From NCBI GenBank assembly GCA_963806455.1, contig CAWDXZ010000003.1, forward strand, positions 186,001 to 250,000: a stretch of 64,000 bases of DNA. Reading direction: 5' to 3'. Below the pieces are notes generated by a model. The model saw only the letters and a program-made list of their open reading frames with translations. It had not been told where the DNA came from and made no database searches. Source of the stretch: Bog-756 sp963806455 (GTDB lineage: Bacteria > Actinomycetota > Acidimicrobiia > Acidimicrobiales > RAAP-2). Positions within the stretch are counted from its first letter, which is position 1, and each line of letters starts with the position of its first letter. The position numbers were made by a program, and so were the translations under genes. Below, piece after piece: positions 34,179-41,384 of the stretch.

Positions 34179-35369
34179 GTGGACTCACACATGACCCCTC
34201 AGGCGGACACGGGGCCGCGACGCAGGACGGCACAGGCGCTGGCGGCCGGCCTCATCGCCGCAGGAGTGCTCCTGGCCGCGTGCAGCTCGTCATCCACCCC
34301 GACGACCACGACGGCGCCTCCCGGAGGCAAGCTCTCCAGTGACAACGCCTCGTACATCGCGGCCGATCTCCAGGCGCCGGCCGGGGCGCTCAACGCCGCC
34401 GGTTCCACATTCGTCCAGCCCCTGTTCACCAAGGCCTTCTTCACCTACACCGGCAAGAACCAGGGCCTCCAGGTGAACTACTCCGCGGTAGGTAGCGGTA
34501 CCGGCATCACCGACTTCCAGGCCGGCACCGTCGCCTTCGCCGCCTCGGACGTCCCGATGTCCTCCTCCGACCTGGCCAAGGTGCCCGCTTCCTCCGGACC
34601 GGTCATCCAGATTCCCGATACCCTCGGCGGCGTCACGGTCTCCTACAACCTTCCCGGCGTGACCAAGCAGTTGCGCCTCGATGGTCCGACATTGGCCGGC
34701 ATCATGTCCGGGTCCATCAAGACCTGGAACGACCCGAAGATCACCGCACTGAACCCCGGGGTGACGCTTCCCTCCAATGCGATCGTTCCTGAGGTTCGGG
34801 CCGACAGCTCGGGAACCACCTACATCTTCAGCGACTACCTCAGCACGGTCGCTCCGACGGTGTGGACACTCGGGGCGAGCAAGACCATCGCCTGGCCTTC
34901 CACCGCAGTGCAGACGCCGAAGAACTCGGGGGTGGCCGGCAGCATCAAGTCGACGCCCTACTCCATCGGGTACGTCGAGCTGGCCTACGCCGTCCAGAAC
35001 AACTTCACCTACGCCACCATCAAGAACGCAGCGGGCAACTACGTGTCCCCGTCGTTGACCACGGTGGCAGCCGACGCCGACCAGAAGAGCAGCATCTCGT
35101 CCACCGATTTTTCCATCGTCAACGAGCCGGGCGCCAACAGCTATCCCATCTCCGGCTACAGCTGGGCCATCCTGCTGCAGAAGCAGACGAGCGCGACCAC
35201 GGGGGCGCAGGCGGTCAAGGTGCTCGACTGGACGACCCACACCGGCGGCGGTCAGGACCTGGCCGCCAGCCTCCAGTACGTGGCCTTGCCTCCGGCGATC
35301 CAGAACCAGGCCCGGACGGCGCTCCTCACGGTCACCGGCCCGACCGGGCAGGTGCTGCTCACCAAGTGA
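34179..35369 (+). CDS. pstS: Phosphate ABC transporter substrate-binding lipoprotein
   Basis: Captures inorganic phosphate outside the cell for PstCAB. 396 aa. The signal peptide ends in a lipobox LLAAC (Cys35) followed by a Ser/Thr-rich linker. The PstS fold shows GALNAAGSTFVQPLFTKAF, VNYSAVGSGTGITDFQAGTVAFAASDVPM (phosphate-binding loop) and VRADSSGTTYIFSDYL. GTG at 34179 is preferred (GGAG 5 bases upstream); the ATG at 34191 is in frame. It is the first gene of pstSCAB behind the Pho box. Confidence 0.97.
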   Translation: MDSHMTPQADTGPRRRTAQALAAGLIAAGVLLAACSSSSTPTTTTAPPGGKLSSDNASYIAADLQAPAGALNAAGSTFVQPLFTKAFFTYTGKNQGLQVNYSAVGSGTGITDFQAGTVAFAASDVPMSSSDLAKVPASSGPVIQIPDTLGGVTVSYNLPGVTKQLRLDGPTLAGIMSGSIKTWNDPKITALNPGVTLPSNAIVPEVRADSSGTTYIFSDYLSTVAPTVWTLGASKTIAWPSTAVQTPKNSGVAGSIKSTPYSIGYVELAYAVQNNFTYATIKNAAGNYVSPSLTTVAADADQKSSISSTDFSIVNEPGANSYPISGYSWAILLQKQTSATTGAQAVKVLDWTTHTGGGQDLAASLQYVALPPAIQNQARTALLTVTGPTGQVLLTK

Positions 35370-35402
35370 CCCGGCAACACCGTCGCCACGAGGGGCGCAC
35401 AG

Positions 35403-36389
35403 GTGGCAATGACCACAGCTGAGTCGACACTGCCGGGAGGCGCGAGGCGGGGCGGACGCCTCGCGCTTCCCAACAGTGTCTACCGGGCCCTGCTGGCCCT
35501 GGTGGCCGCCCTCTTCGTCGGGCTGGTGGCGTGGTTCGTGGTGTCGCTCGTCGTCCAGGCCAAGCCGGCCTTCTCGACCCTCGGGTTCTCGTGGATCTTC
35601 GAGAAGGTGTGGAACCCGTCCCACAACAAGTTCGGCCTCCTCCCCTTCATCCTCGGGACCATCGAGACCACCGCCATCGCCCTGGTGCTGGCCGTGCCCA
35701 TCGGCCTCGGGACAGCCCTGGCCCTGGCCTATCTGGTGCCCCACCGGTTGCGCCCCATTCTGTCGACGGCGGTCGAGCTGCTGGCCGCGGTGCCCAGTGT
35801 GGTCTACGGGCTGTGGGGCCTCCTGGTGCTGGCCCCGCTCAACCGTGACTATCTCGAGCCCTTCCTCACCAAGGTGCTCGGGTGGACCGGCCTGTTCAAC
35901 GGCCCCGACGCCGGGGTGGGCCTGCTCCTGGCCGGCATCATCCTCTTCATCATGATCCTCCCGACCATGGTGGCCATCTCCCGGGACGTGCTGGCGGTGG
36001 TGCCCAACGAGCAGGTCGAGGGGGCGATGGCCCTCGGCGCCACCCGCTGGCAGGTGCTGCGCAAGGTGGTCGTCCCCGGGGCCCGCACCGGCCTGCTCGG
36101 GGCCTTCACCCTGGCCACCGGCCGCGCCTTGGGCGAGACGGTGGCGGTGGCCCTGGTCATCGGCAACACGCCGTTCATCGCCCACTCCGTCAAGGCGCCG
36201 GCGGCCACGCTGCCGTCACTGATCGTGAACAACTTCGGCGAGGCCACCGGGACCGAGCTCAGCGCCCTGTTCGGCGCCGGCCTCGTCCTGCTGGTCATCG
36301 GGATCACGGTCAATGCCATCGCCCGCGGCCTGGTCCGCACCACGACCCGGGCCGGGGCCGTGTCGACCGCCACGGTGGCGGTGGCCTGA
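35403..36389 (+). CDS. pstC: Phosphate ABC transporter permease PstC
   Basis: 328 aa with six membrane helices. Conserved GTIETTAIALVLAVPIGLGTALALAYLVPHRLR and the permease EAA loop VEGAMALGATRWQVLRKVVVPGARTGLLGAF. PstC and PstA form the membrane channel. Starts at GTG 35403 or ATG 35409 are both possible; no strong ribosome-binding site distinguishes them. Its TGA shares a base with the pstA ATG. Confidence 0.97.
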   Translation: MAMTTAESTLPGGARRGGRLALPNSVYRALLALVAALFVGLVAWFVVSLVVQAKPAFSTLGFSWIFEKVWNPSHNKFGLLPFILGTIETTAIALVLAVPIGLGTALALAYLVPHRLRPILSTAVELLAAVPSVVYGLWGLLVLAPLNRDYLEPFLTKVLGWTGLFNGPDAGVGLLLAGIILFIMILPTMVAISRDVLAVVPNEQVEGAMALGATRWQVLRKVVVPGARTGLLGAFTLATGRALGETVAVALVIGNTPFIAHSVKAPAATLPSLIVNNFGEATGTELSALFGAGLVLLVIGITVNAIARGLVRTTTRAGAVSTATVAVA

Positions 36390-37303
36390 TGACCACCCTG
36401 GCCTTCGACACCTCTCTGGACCCGATCCTCGAGCGGCGCCGGCGCATCCAGTCCGAGGCGGCGGCCTCGCTCGGTCGGCGCAAGGTGTATTCGCGGATCG
36501 CCATCGGCATCTGCTGGGTGTTCCTGGCCGTGGCCGTGGTGCCGCTGATCGGCGTGGTCGTCTACGTGGTCATCAAGGGCCTGCCCGCCTGGAACGTGGA
36601 CTTCTTCACCAAACCGACCTATCCCGAGGGGATCCCCGGCGGCGGCGTCTCCAACGCCATCATCGGGACGGCGGTCATCGGCGCCATCGCCACGGCCGCC
36701 TCGGTGCCCATCGGCCTGCTGTGCGGGCTGTTCCTGGCCGAGTCGGACGGGCGCATCGCCTCGGCCATCCGGTTCACCGCCGACGTGATGACCGGGGTGC
36801 CCTCCATCACCATCGGCATCTTCGGCTACATCGCCATCGTGAAGACGACCGGGCACTTCAGCGGGCTGGCCGGCGCCTTCGCCATCGGGATCATCATGGT
36901 GCCGGTCATCATGCGGGCCGGCGAGACCGCCATCCGCGGCGTGCCCCTCCATCTCAACGAGGCCGCCCTGGCCCTCGGGGCGCGGCGGGCCACGGTGGCC
37001 GGCCGGGTCGTGGTGCCGGCCGCCCTCCCGGGCATCATCACCGGTGTGCTGCTGGCCGTGGCCCGCGGCCTCGGCGAGACGGCCCCCTTGCTGTTGACCA
37101 TCTTCGGTAACCAATATGTGCAGTGGAACCCGACCAAGCCGATGAATGCACTTCCCTATGTGATCTACACCAACAGCAGCCAGCCGTACCCCGACCTCAT
37201 CCAGGTGGCCTGGGGGGCGGCCCTGCTCCTGATGGTCGTGGTCCTGGTCCTCAGCATCGGGAGCCGCGTGGTGGCGTCATTTCTGCAAAGGGAGAAACGA
37301 TGA
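36389..37303 (+). CDS. pstA: Phosphate ABC transporter permease PstA
   Basis: 304 aa, six helices. It contains GGGVSNAIIGTAVIGAIATAASVPIGLLCGLFLAE and the EAA loop LNEAALALGARRATVAGRVVVPAALPGIITG, and ends RVVASFLQREKR. It is coupled to pstC (TGATG) and overlaps pstB by 4 bases (ATGA). Confidence 0.97.
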   Translation: MTTLAFDTSLDPILERRRRIQSEAAASLGRRKVYSRIAIGICWVFLAVAVVPLIGVVVYVVIKGLPAWNVDFFTKPTYPEGIPGGGVSNAIIGTAVIGAIATAASVPIGLLCGLFLAESDGRIASAIRFTADVMTGVPSITIGIFGYIAIVKTTGHFSGLAGAFAIGIIMVPVIMRAGETAIRGVPLHLNEAALALGARRATVAGRVVVPAALPGIITGVLLAVARGLGETAPLLLTIFGNQYVQWNPTKPMNALPYVIYTNSSQPYPDLIQVAWGAALLLMVVVLVLSIGSRVVASFLQREKR

Positions 37304-38157
37304 TCGATCCGACGCCGGTGCCTCCCACCCCCATCGGAGGCCTCAACGTGAATACCGCCGAAGTCCTGGTCGACCGGCCGGTCGGCGAGCCGGTCATGCG
37401 CCTGCGGGACGTGACGGTCGCCTTCGCCGGTCGGAACGCCGTCCGCAACGTGACCTTCGACGCCCACGAGGGTGAGATCACCGCCCTCATCGGCCCGTCC
37501 GGCTCGGGCAAGACCACCCTGCTCCGGGCCCTCAACCGCATGCACGACACGGTGCGTTCGGCGTCGGTCACCGGCTCGGTGCGACTCGGACCGACCGACG
37601 TCTACGCCTCCTCCACCGACCCGACCCTGCTCCGGAGCCGGGTCGGGATGGTGTTCCAGCGGCCCAACCCCTTCCCCACCATGAGCATCTACGAGAACGC
37701 CGTGGCCGGCCTCAAGTTCAACGGGGTGCGCAAGCGGTCCCTGCTCGACGAGGCGGCCGAGTCCGCCCTCATCGCCGCCGCCCTGTGGGACAGCGTGCGT
37801 GACCGGCTGAAGGCCCACGCCAGCACCCTCTCCGGGGGCGAGCAGCAGCGGCTGTGCATCGCCCGGGCCCTGGCCGTCGAGCCCGAGGTGCTCCTCATGG
37901 ACGAGCCCACCTCCGCTCTCGACCCCATTGCCACCAAGCGCATCGAGGAGCTGATCGGGGAGCTCAAGCACCGGGTCACCATCATCATCGTCACCCACAA
38001 CATGCAGCAGGCCATGCGGGTGTCGGACCGTTGTGCCTTCCTGCTGATGGGGGAGGACAAGGCCGGGGAGCTCATCGAGTTCGGCCCGACCGCCCGGCTG
38101 TTCAGCGAGCCGAGCGACCCGCGGACCCTCGATTATGTGAACGGTCGATTCGGCTAG
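37300..38157 (+). CDS. pstB: Phosphate ABC transporter ATPase PstB
   Basis: 285 aa. Walker A GPSGSGKTTLLRALNRMHD, the PstB-typical VGMVFQRPNPFP-TMSIYENAV, signature LSGGEQQRLCIARALAVEPEVLLMDEPTSALDPIAT and the H-loop VTHNMQQAMRVSDRCAFL. It energises the PstCA channel. It has a 29-residue N-terminal extension compared with the family core. No phoU follows; its stop overlaps the stop of a convergent response-regulator gene through CTAG. Confidence 0.97.
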   Translation: MIDPTPVPPTPIGGLNVNTAEVLVDRPVGEPVMRLRDVTVAFAGRNAVRNVTFDAHEGEITALIGPSGSGKTTLLRALNRMHDTVRSASVTGSVRLGPTDVYASSTDPTLLRSRVGMVFQRPNPFPTMSIYENAVAGLKFNGVRKRSLLDEAAESALIAAALWDSVRDRLKAHASTLSGGEQQRLCIARALAVEPEVLLMDEPTSALDPIATKRIEELIGELKHRVTIIIVTHNMQQAMRVSDRCAFLLMGEDKAGELIEFGPTARLFSEPSDPRTLDYVNGRFG

Positions 38158-39011
38158 GACCGGCCGGTACCGGCGCCACCGGTGGCGCTCACGGGCCGGG
38201 CGGGGTCCGGTGGCACGGGTCCGCGTCGGGCGGGCGGGAGCGGTCGTGATCCGTCGGGGTCGAGGCGGAAGCCCACGCCGCGGACGGTGACGATGAAGCG
38301 GGGCTCGGCCGGGTCCGGCTCCAGTTTGGCCCGCAGGCGGTGGATGTGGGTGTCGAGGGTCCGGCTGTCCGAGAGGTACCGGTCCGGCCACAACAGGTCG
38401 ATCAGCTCTTCTCGGGTGCGCACCAGCCGGACCGGGGTGAGCAGCACCGCCAGCAGGTCGAATTCGCGCCGGGACAGGTGGACCGGCCGGCCGCCGACCG
38501 TGACCTCGCGGCGCACGAAGTCGACGGTGGCCGTTCCGAAGGTGAGGATGGCGGGTGGCTCGTCGAGGATGGCGTCGGCCTCGGGGAGCGCCGGCTCCGT
38601 CGGGACGAGGACCGGTACGTCGGGTGGGGACACTCGCCGGAGGATGGCCTGCATCCGGGCCACCAGCTCGCGGAGGCGGAAGGGCTTGGTCACGTACCCG
38701 GCCGCACCCAGCTCCAGCCCGAGGACGACGTCGAGCTCGCTGCGCACGGCGCTGACCATCACGATGGGGATGGGGGCGAGGCTCCGCATCCGGCGACATA
38801 CCTCGGTGCCGTCCATGCCGGGGAGGAGCACATCCAACAAGACGATGTCGGGGGGGCTGTCGACGAAGCGCCGGAGGCCCTCGGGCCCGTCGGCGGCCAC
38901 GTCGACCACGAATCCCTCGCGGCTGAGGCCCGAGGACAGTGCCTGACGGTAGGACTCCTCGTCCTCCACCACGAGCACACGGACGCTCTCGTCGACAGCC
39001 ACCACGCTCAC
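38154..39011 (-). CDS. OmpR/PhoB-type response regulator (pst-linked)
   Basis: 285 aa. Receiver domain with acidic pocket VVEDEES and phospho-acceptor Asp60 in DIVLLDVLLPGMDG, Lys in YVTKPFRLREL; then a winged helix (LTFGTATVDFVRREVTVGGRPVHLSRREFDLLAVLLTPVRLV, DSRTLDTHIHRLRAKLE, VTVRGVGFRLD). The C-terminal 30 residues are a Pro/Arg-rich tail. It converges on pstB and has GTTCACC-type repeats upstream, so a phosphate-response role (RegX3/PhoP-like) is likely but inferred. No sensor kinase is nearby. Confidence 0.92.
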   Translation of the reverse strand: MSVVAVDESVRVLVVEDEESYRQALSSGLSREGFVVDVAADGPEGLRRFVDSPPDIVLLDVLLPGMDGTEVCRRMRSLAPIPIVMVSAVRSELDVVLGLELGAAGYVTKPFRLRELVARMQAILRRVSPPDVPVLVPTEPALPEADAILDEPPAILTFGTATVDFVRREVTVGGRPVHLSRREFDLLAVLLTPVRLVRTREELIDLLWPDRYLSDSRTLDTHIHRLRAKLEPDPAEPRFIVTVRGVGFRLDPDGSRPLPPARRGPVPPDPARPVSATGGAGTGRS

Positions 39012-39045
39012 CCGGACACCACGTTCACCCGGAACCTCCGGGACG

Positions 39046-39111
39046 ACCCTAGGGAACGGAGGTGAACGCCAGACGTCTCCCGGGATACCACGAGGTGATC
39101 GTTCCGTGAAC
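39046..39111 (-). promoter_or_regulatory. Pho-box-like 11-bp phased repeats upstream of the pst-linked regulator
   Basis: Read on the minus strand in 11-base steps from 39111: GTTCACGGAAC, GATCACCTCGT, two non-matching steps, GTTCACCTCCG, TTCCCTAGGGT. The first, second and fifth units match the GTTCACC type and keep exact 11-bp phase. The last unit contains TAGGGT, a -10 candidate. This suggests autoregulation. Confidence 0.55.
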
Positions 39112-39173
39112 GTTGGGGGACGGCGCCGGCCCGGACGCGGTGGGCGCGGCCGGCATCCCGGTGGGTGGGGTTT

Positions 39174-39542
39174 TCAGGTCAGGGACCCGACGGCCAGGCC
39201 GGCGGCGGCCGCCCCGAGGCCGGCGGCGATGCTGACGACGGCGTTGAGGACGGCCATGGGGGCCTGCCCGTCCTCGGCCAGGCGCGCCGTGTCGAAGGTG
39301 AAGGTCGAGAAGGTCGTGTACGAGCCGAGGAGACCGGCGCCGAACACGGTCTCCGTCGCGGACGAGACGCCGTGGCGCTGCCCGGCCCCGACGAGCAGCC
39401 CGAGCAGGAGTGACCCGGTCACGTTGACCACCAGGATGCCGGCGGGGAAGTCGGAGGCGGCGCGGTGCTGCACGAGATGGTCGGCCAGGTAGCGGAGGAC
39501 GGCGCCCAGGGCCCCGGCCAGGGCCAGCCCGCCGATGATCAC
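39174..39542 (-). CDS. crcB: Fluoride exporter CrcB/Fluc, subunit 1
   Basis: 122 aa, four membrane helices. Conserved ALGAVLRYLADHL, VVNVTGSLLLGLLVG, and the pore motif GLLGSYTTFSTFTFDTARL. Where two crcB genes are adjacent the products form heterodimeric fluoride channels. It overlaps the upstream crcB by 4 bases. Confidence 0.95.
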   Translation of the reverse strand: MIIGGLALAGALGAVLRYLADHLVQHRAASDFPAGILVVNVTGSLLLGLLVGAGQRHGVSSATETVFGAGLLGSYTTFSTFTFDTARLAEDGQAPMAVLNAVVSIAAGLGAAAAGLAVGSLT

Positions 39543-40033
39543 GACGGGCCGCCGTGGAGGGGCCCGAGGTCATCGGGATCGGGGATCGGCCGAGGCTCGG
39601 CACCCGCCGGGAGGCGCCACCGGGCCAGCCCGATGCCGAGCACGGCGGCCGCCAGGCCGGCGCCGAGGGAGACGGCCACATAGAGGGCGGCCGGGCCGAC
39701 GCGACCGTGCCGGCCCAGCTGGTCGACCTCGACCATCATGGTCGAGAACGTGGTGAAGCCGCCACAGAAACCGATGGCGGCGAACGGCCGCACGAACCGG
39801 GTCGGGGGCCAGCGCTCGACCACCAGGGTGACGGCCAACCCCAGCAGCAGCGATCCGGCCACGTTGGCCACCAGGGTGGGCCAGGGGAAGCCGAGGGGGG
39901 GCGGCGCGAGGGCCCGCTCGACGGCGTAGCGCAGGAGGGTGCCGAGCGAGCCGCCGAGGGCGATGGCCATGATGCGCCACGGGAGCTCGCGGGTGCGGGT
40001 CGGGGTGCTGGGGCCGGACCGCACTGTGGTCAC
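39539..40033 (-). CDS. crcB: Fluoride exporter CrcB/Fluc, subunit 2
   Basis: 164 aa with four helices: GGSLGTLLRYAVERAL, LVANVAGSLLLGLAVTL, and GFCGGFTTFSTMMVEVDQL. It is longer than its partner at both ends, with a Pro/Asp-rich C-terminus (PIPDPDDLGPLHGGPS). It lies directly behind a fluoride riboswitch and is cotranscribed with the next crcB. Confidence 0.95.
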   Translation of the reverse strand: MTTVRSGPSTPTRTRELPWRIMAIALGGSLGTLLRYAVERALAPPPLGFPWPTLVANVAGSLLLGLAVTLVVERWPPTRFVRPFAAIGFCGGFTTFSTMMVEVDQLGRHGRVGPAALYVAVSLGAGLAAAVLGIGLARWRLPAGAEPRPIPDPDDLGPLHGGPS

Positions 40034-40070
40034 CGCTGCTCCTTCCGGTCGCGCCTCGTACTCTCGTGCC

Positions 40071-40118
40071 GGTAGGAGCCATCAGTCGAATCCGACGGTT
40101 ATGGCGAGCTCCATCGCC
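40071..40118 (-). ncRNA. Fluoride (crcB) riboswitch
   Basis: On the minus strand GGCGATGGAGCTCGCCAT (40118-40101) is followed by AACCGTC, a GGATTC loop, GAC and TGATGGCTCCTACC. This matches the crcB-motif consensus: GGCGAUG-n-CGCC hairpin, a second short stem, UGAUG, and the GGAGC/GCUCC pseudoknot. It ends 37 bases before the first crcB start, so fluoride binding should switch on the exporter genes. Confidence 0.95.
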
Positions 40119-40170
40119 GGGGCCCATTGTAGGGCACGGGACTGGATCGGCCCGACGATGGGATACCCGG

Positions 40171-40259
40171 TCAAACCGTAGGGGTCCGCCCGCACCGGTC
40201 GCCGACCAAGGGGGAGCGGCCTGGGCGAGGGTGGCGTCGGGCAGACCCCTACGGTTTGA
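40171..40259 (-). terminator. Very long hairpin: 22-bp arms, one mismatch, 45-base loop
   Basis: Arm 40171-40192 (begins TCAAACCGTAGGGGTC) is complementary to arm 40238-40259 at 21 of 22 positions. The right arm holds the last codons and TAG stop of the response-regulator gene at 40249. It separates that gene from the riboswitch-crcB unit transcribed the same way, so it probably works as a terminator, although it is far longer than usual. Confidence 0.85.
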
Positions 40260-40995
40260 ATCGGTAGCCGACCCCGCGGACGGTGAGCACGTGCTGCGGG
40301 TCGGCCGGCCTCAGCTCGATCTTCTTGCGGAGCCGCTTCACGTGGGTGTCGAGGGTGCGGCTGTCCCCCATCTTCTTGCCCCGCCAGATGCGGTCCATGC
40401 ACTGGGAGCGGGTCACTACGGTGCCGGCCTCGGAGATCAGCAGGGCGAGAAGGTCGAACTCCTTCCGGGAGAGCTCGACCACCTCGCCCCGGATGATCAC
40501 CTCCCGGCGCGAGACGTCGAGGGACACCGGGCCGAGGATGTACACGCCCTCGGGCGTCGGCGGCGCCTCCACGCCGGGCTGGTCGCCGACCCTCCGGAGC
40601 ACGGCCCGGATGCGGGCGGTCAGCTCCCTCGGTCTCGGTGGCTTGGTGATGTGGTCGGCCGCCCCGGACTCGAGGGAGAGGACGGCGTCGAGCTCGTCGT
40701 CGCGGGCCGTGATCATGATGACCGGCACGTTCGACACCCCGGCGATGCGGCGGAAGACGGTGAGCCCCTGGGCGTCGGCGACCATCATGTCGAGCAGGAT
40801 GAGGGAGGGGCGGACCGACAGGGCCAGGGCCACACCCTCGTCACCGGAAGCCGCCGTCACCACGTCGAAACCCTCGACGCACAGGGTGGCCGCCAGCCAT
40901 TCGCGGGACTGGGTGTCGTCGTCGATGACCAGGATGGTGGGATGGCTCCTCGTAGGGAGGTCCCCCTTGTCGACTTCGCGGAAAGCCACGGTCAC
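40249..40995 (-). CDS. OmpR-type response regulator (orphan)
   Basis: 248 aa. Receiver domain: ILVIDDDTQSREWLAATL, Asp69 in SLILLDMMVADAQG, and TKPPRPRELTARIRAVL. Winged-helix domain: VSLDVSRREVIIRGEVVELSRKEFDLLALLISEAGTVVTRSQCMDRIWRGKKMGDSRTLDTHVKRLRKKIE and VLTVRGVGYRFKP. GTG at 40995 is chosen because upstream codons in frame encode no domain. It resembles the pst-linked regulator in its DNA-binding half. No kinase is adjacent; target genes are unknown. Confidence 0.92.
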   Translation of the reverse strand: MTVAFREVDKGDLPTRSHPTILVIDDDTQSREWLAATLCVEGFDVVTAASGDEGVALALSVRPSLILLDMMVADAQGLTVFRRIAGVSNVPVIMITARDDELDAVLSLESGAADHITKPPRPRELTARIRAVLRRVGDQPGVEAPPTPEGVYILGPVSLDVSRREVIIRGEVVELSRKEFDLLALLISEAGTVVTRSQCMDRIWRGKKMGDSRTLDTHVKRLRKKIELRPADPQHVLTVRGVGYRFKP

Positions 40996-41081
40996 GGCCC
41001 AGCCGGGGCTCTCCGGAACAGGGTGCAGGCCCGGACCTCGCCCCGCCGACGGCGGGCCCGGGCGCTGGCACCGCTGCTGAA

Positions 41082-41129
41082 CTGCCTCAGCGGCGGGGCA
41101 GGGGATGGTGCCGCTGCCGTCTGAGGCAG
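41082..41129. repeat. Hairpin in the regulator's upstream region
   Basis: CTGCCTCA (41082-41089) and TGAGGCAG (41122-41129) are perfectly complementary and enclose a further GCGGC/GCCGC pairing. It lies about 90 bases before the regulator start on the minus strand. Confidence 0.5.
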
Positions 41130-41250
41130 TGGAGGCCAGGCCTCCGGACGGCGCGCCCCCCGGGTCGCCGGCGCCCCTCGTCCTCCGGAGTCCGGGCGGC
41201 GGGTGCCGTGCGGACGGTTGGAAGTGGCCATCGCCGTCCAACCTAAAAAA

Positions 41251-41294
41251 GCCAGGTGAACGGGACGCGATCACCAGGTCACTGGAAGGTGAAT
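41251..41294 (-). promoter_or_regulatory. Pho-box-like 33-bp-spaced repeats
   Basis: On the minus strand, 11-base steps read ATTCACCTTCC, AGTGACCTGGT, GATCGCGTCCC, GTTCACCTGGC. The outer two match the GTTCACC type and are exactly three repeats apart, as at the pst-linked regulator. They could serve the regulator gene or pgi. Confidence 0.4.
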
Positions 41295-41384
41295 GCTGGG
41301 TAATCTTCTCCTCCGGGCCCGACCGACCAGGGCGGATGTGCTCGGATGGGCCCCGAGGCCAGCGCCCGACGGAGGAGAACAGCC

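Larger units (their letters stand above)
40996..41384. other. Response regulator / pgi divergent intergenic region
   Basis: 389 bp without a convincing gene. It contains a hairpin (41082-41129), Pho-box-like repeats (41251-41294) and, next to pgi, GGAGG for translation. If the repeats belong to the regulator promoter, its mRNA has a leader of about 240 nt. Confidence 0.5.
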
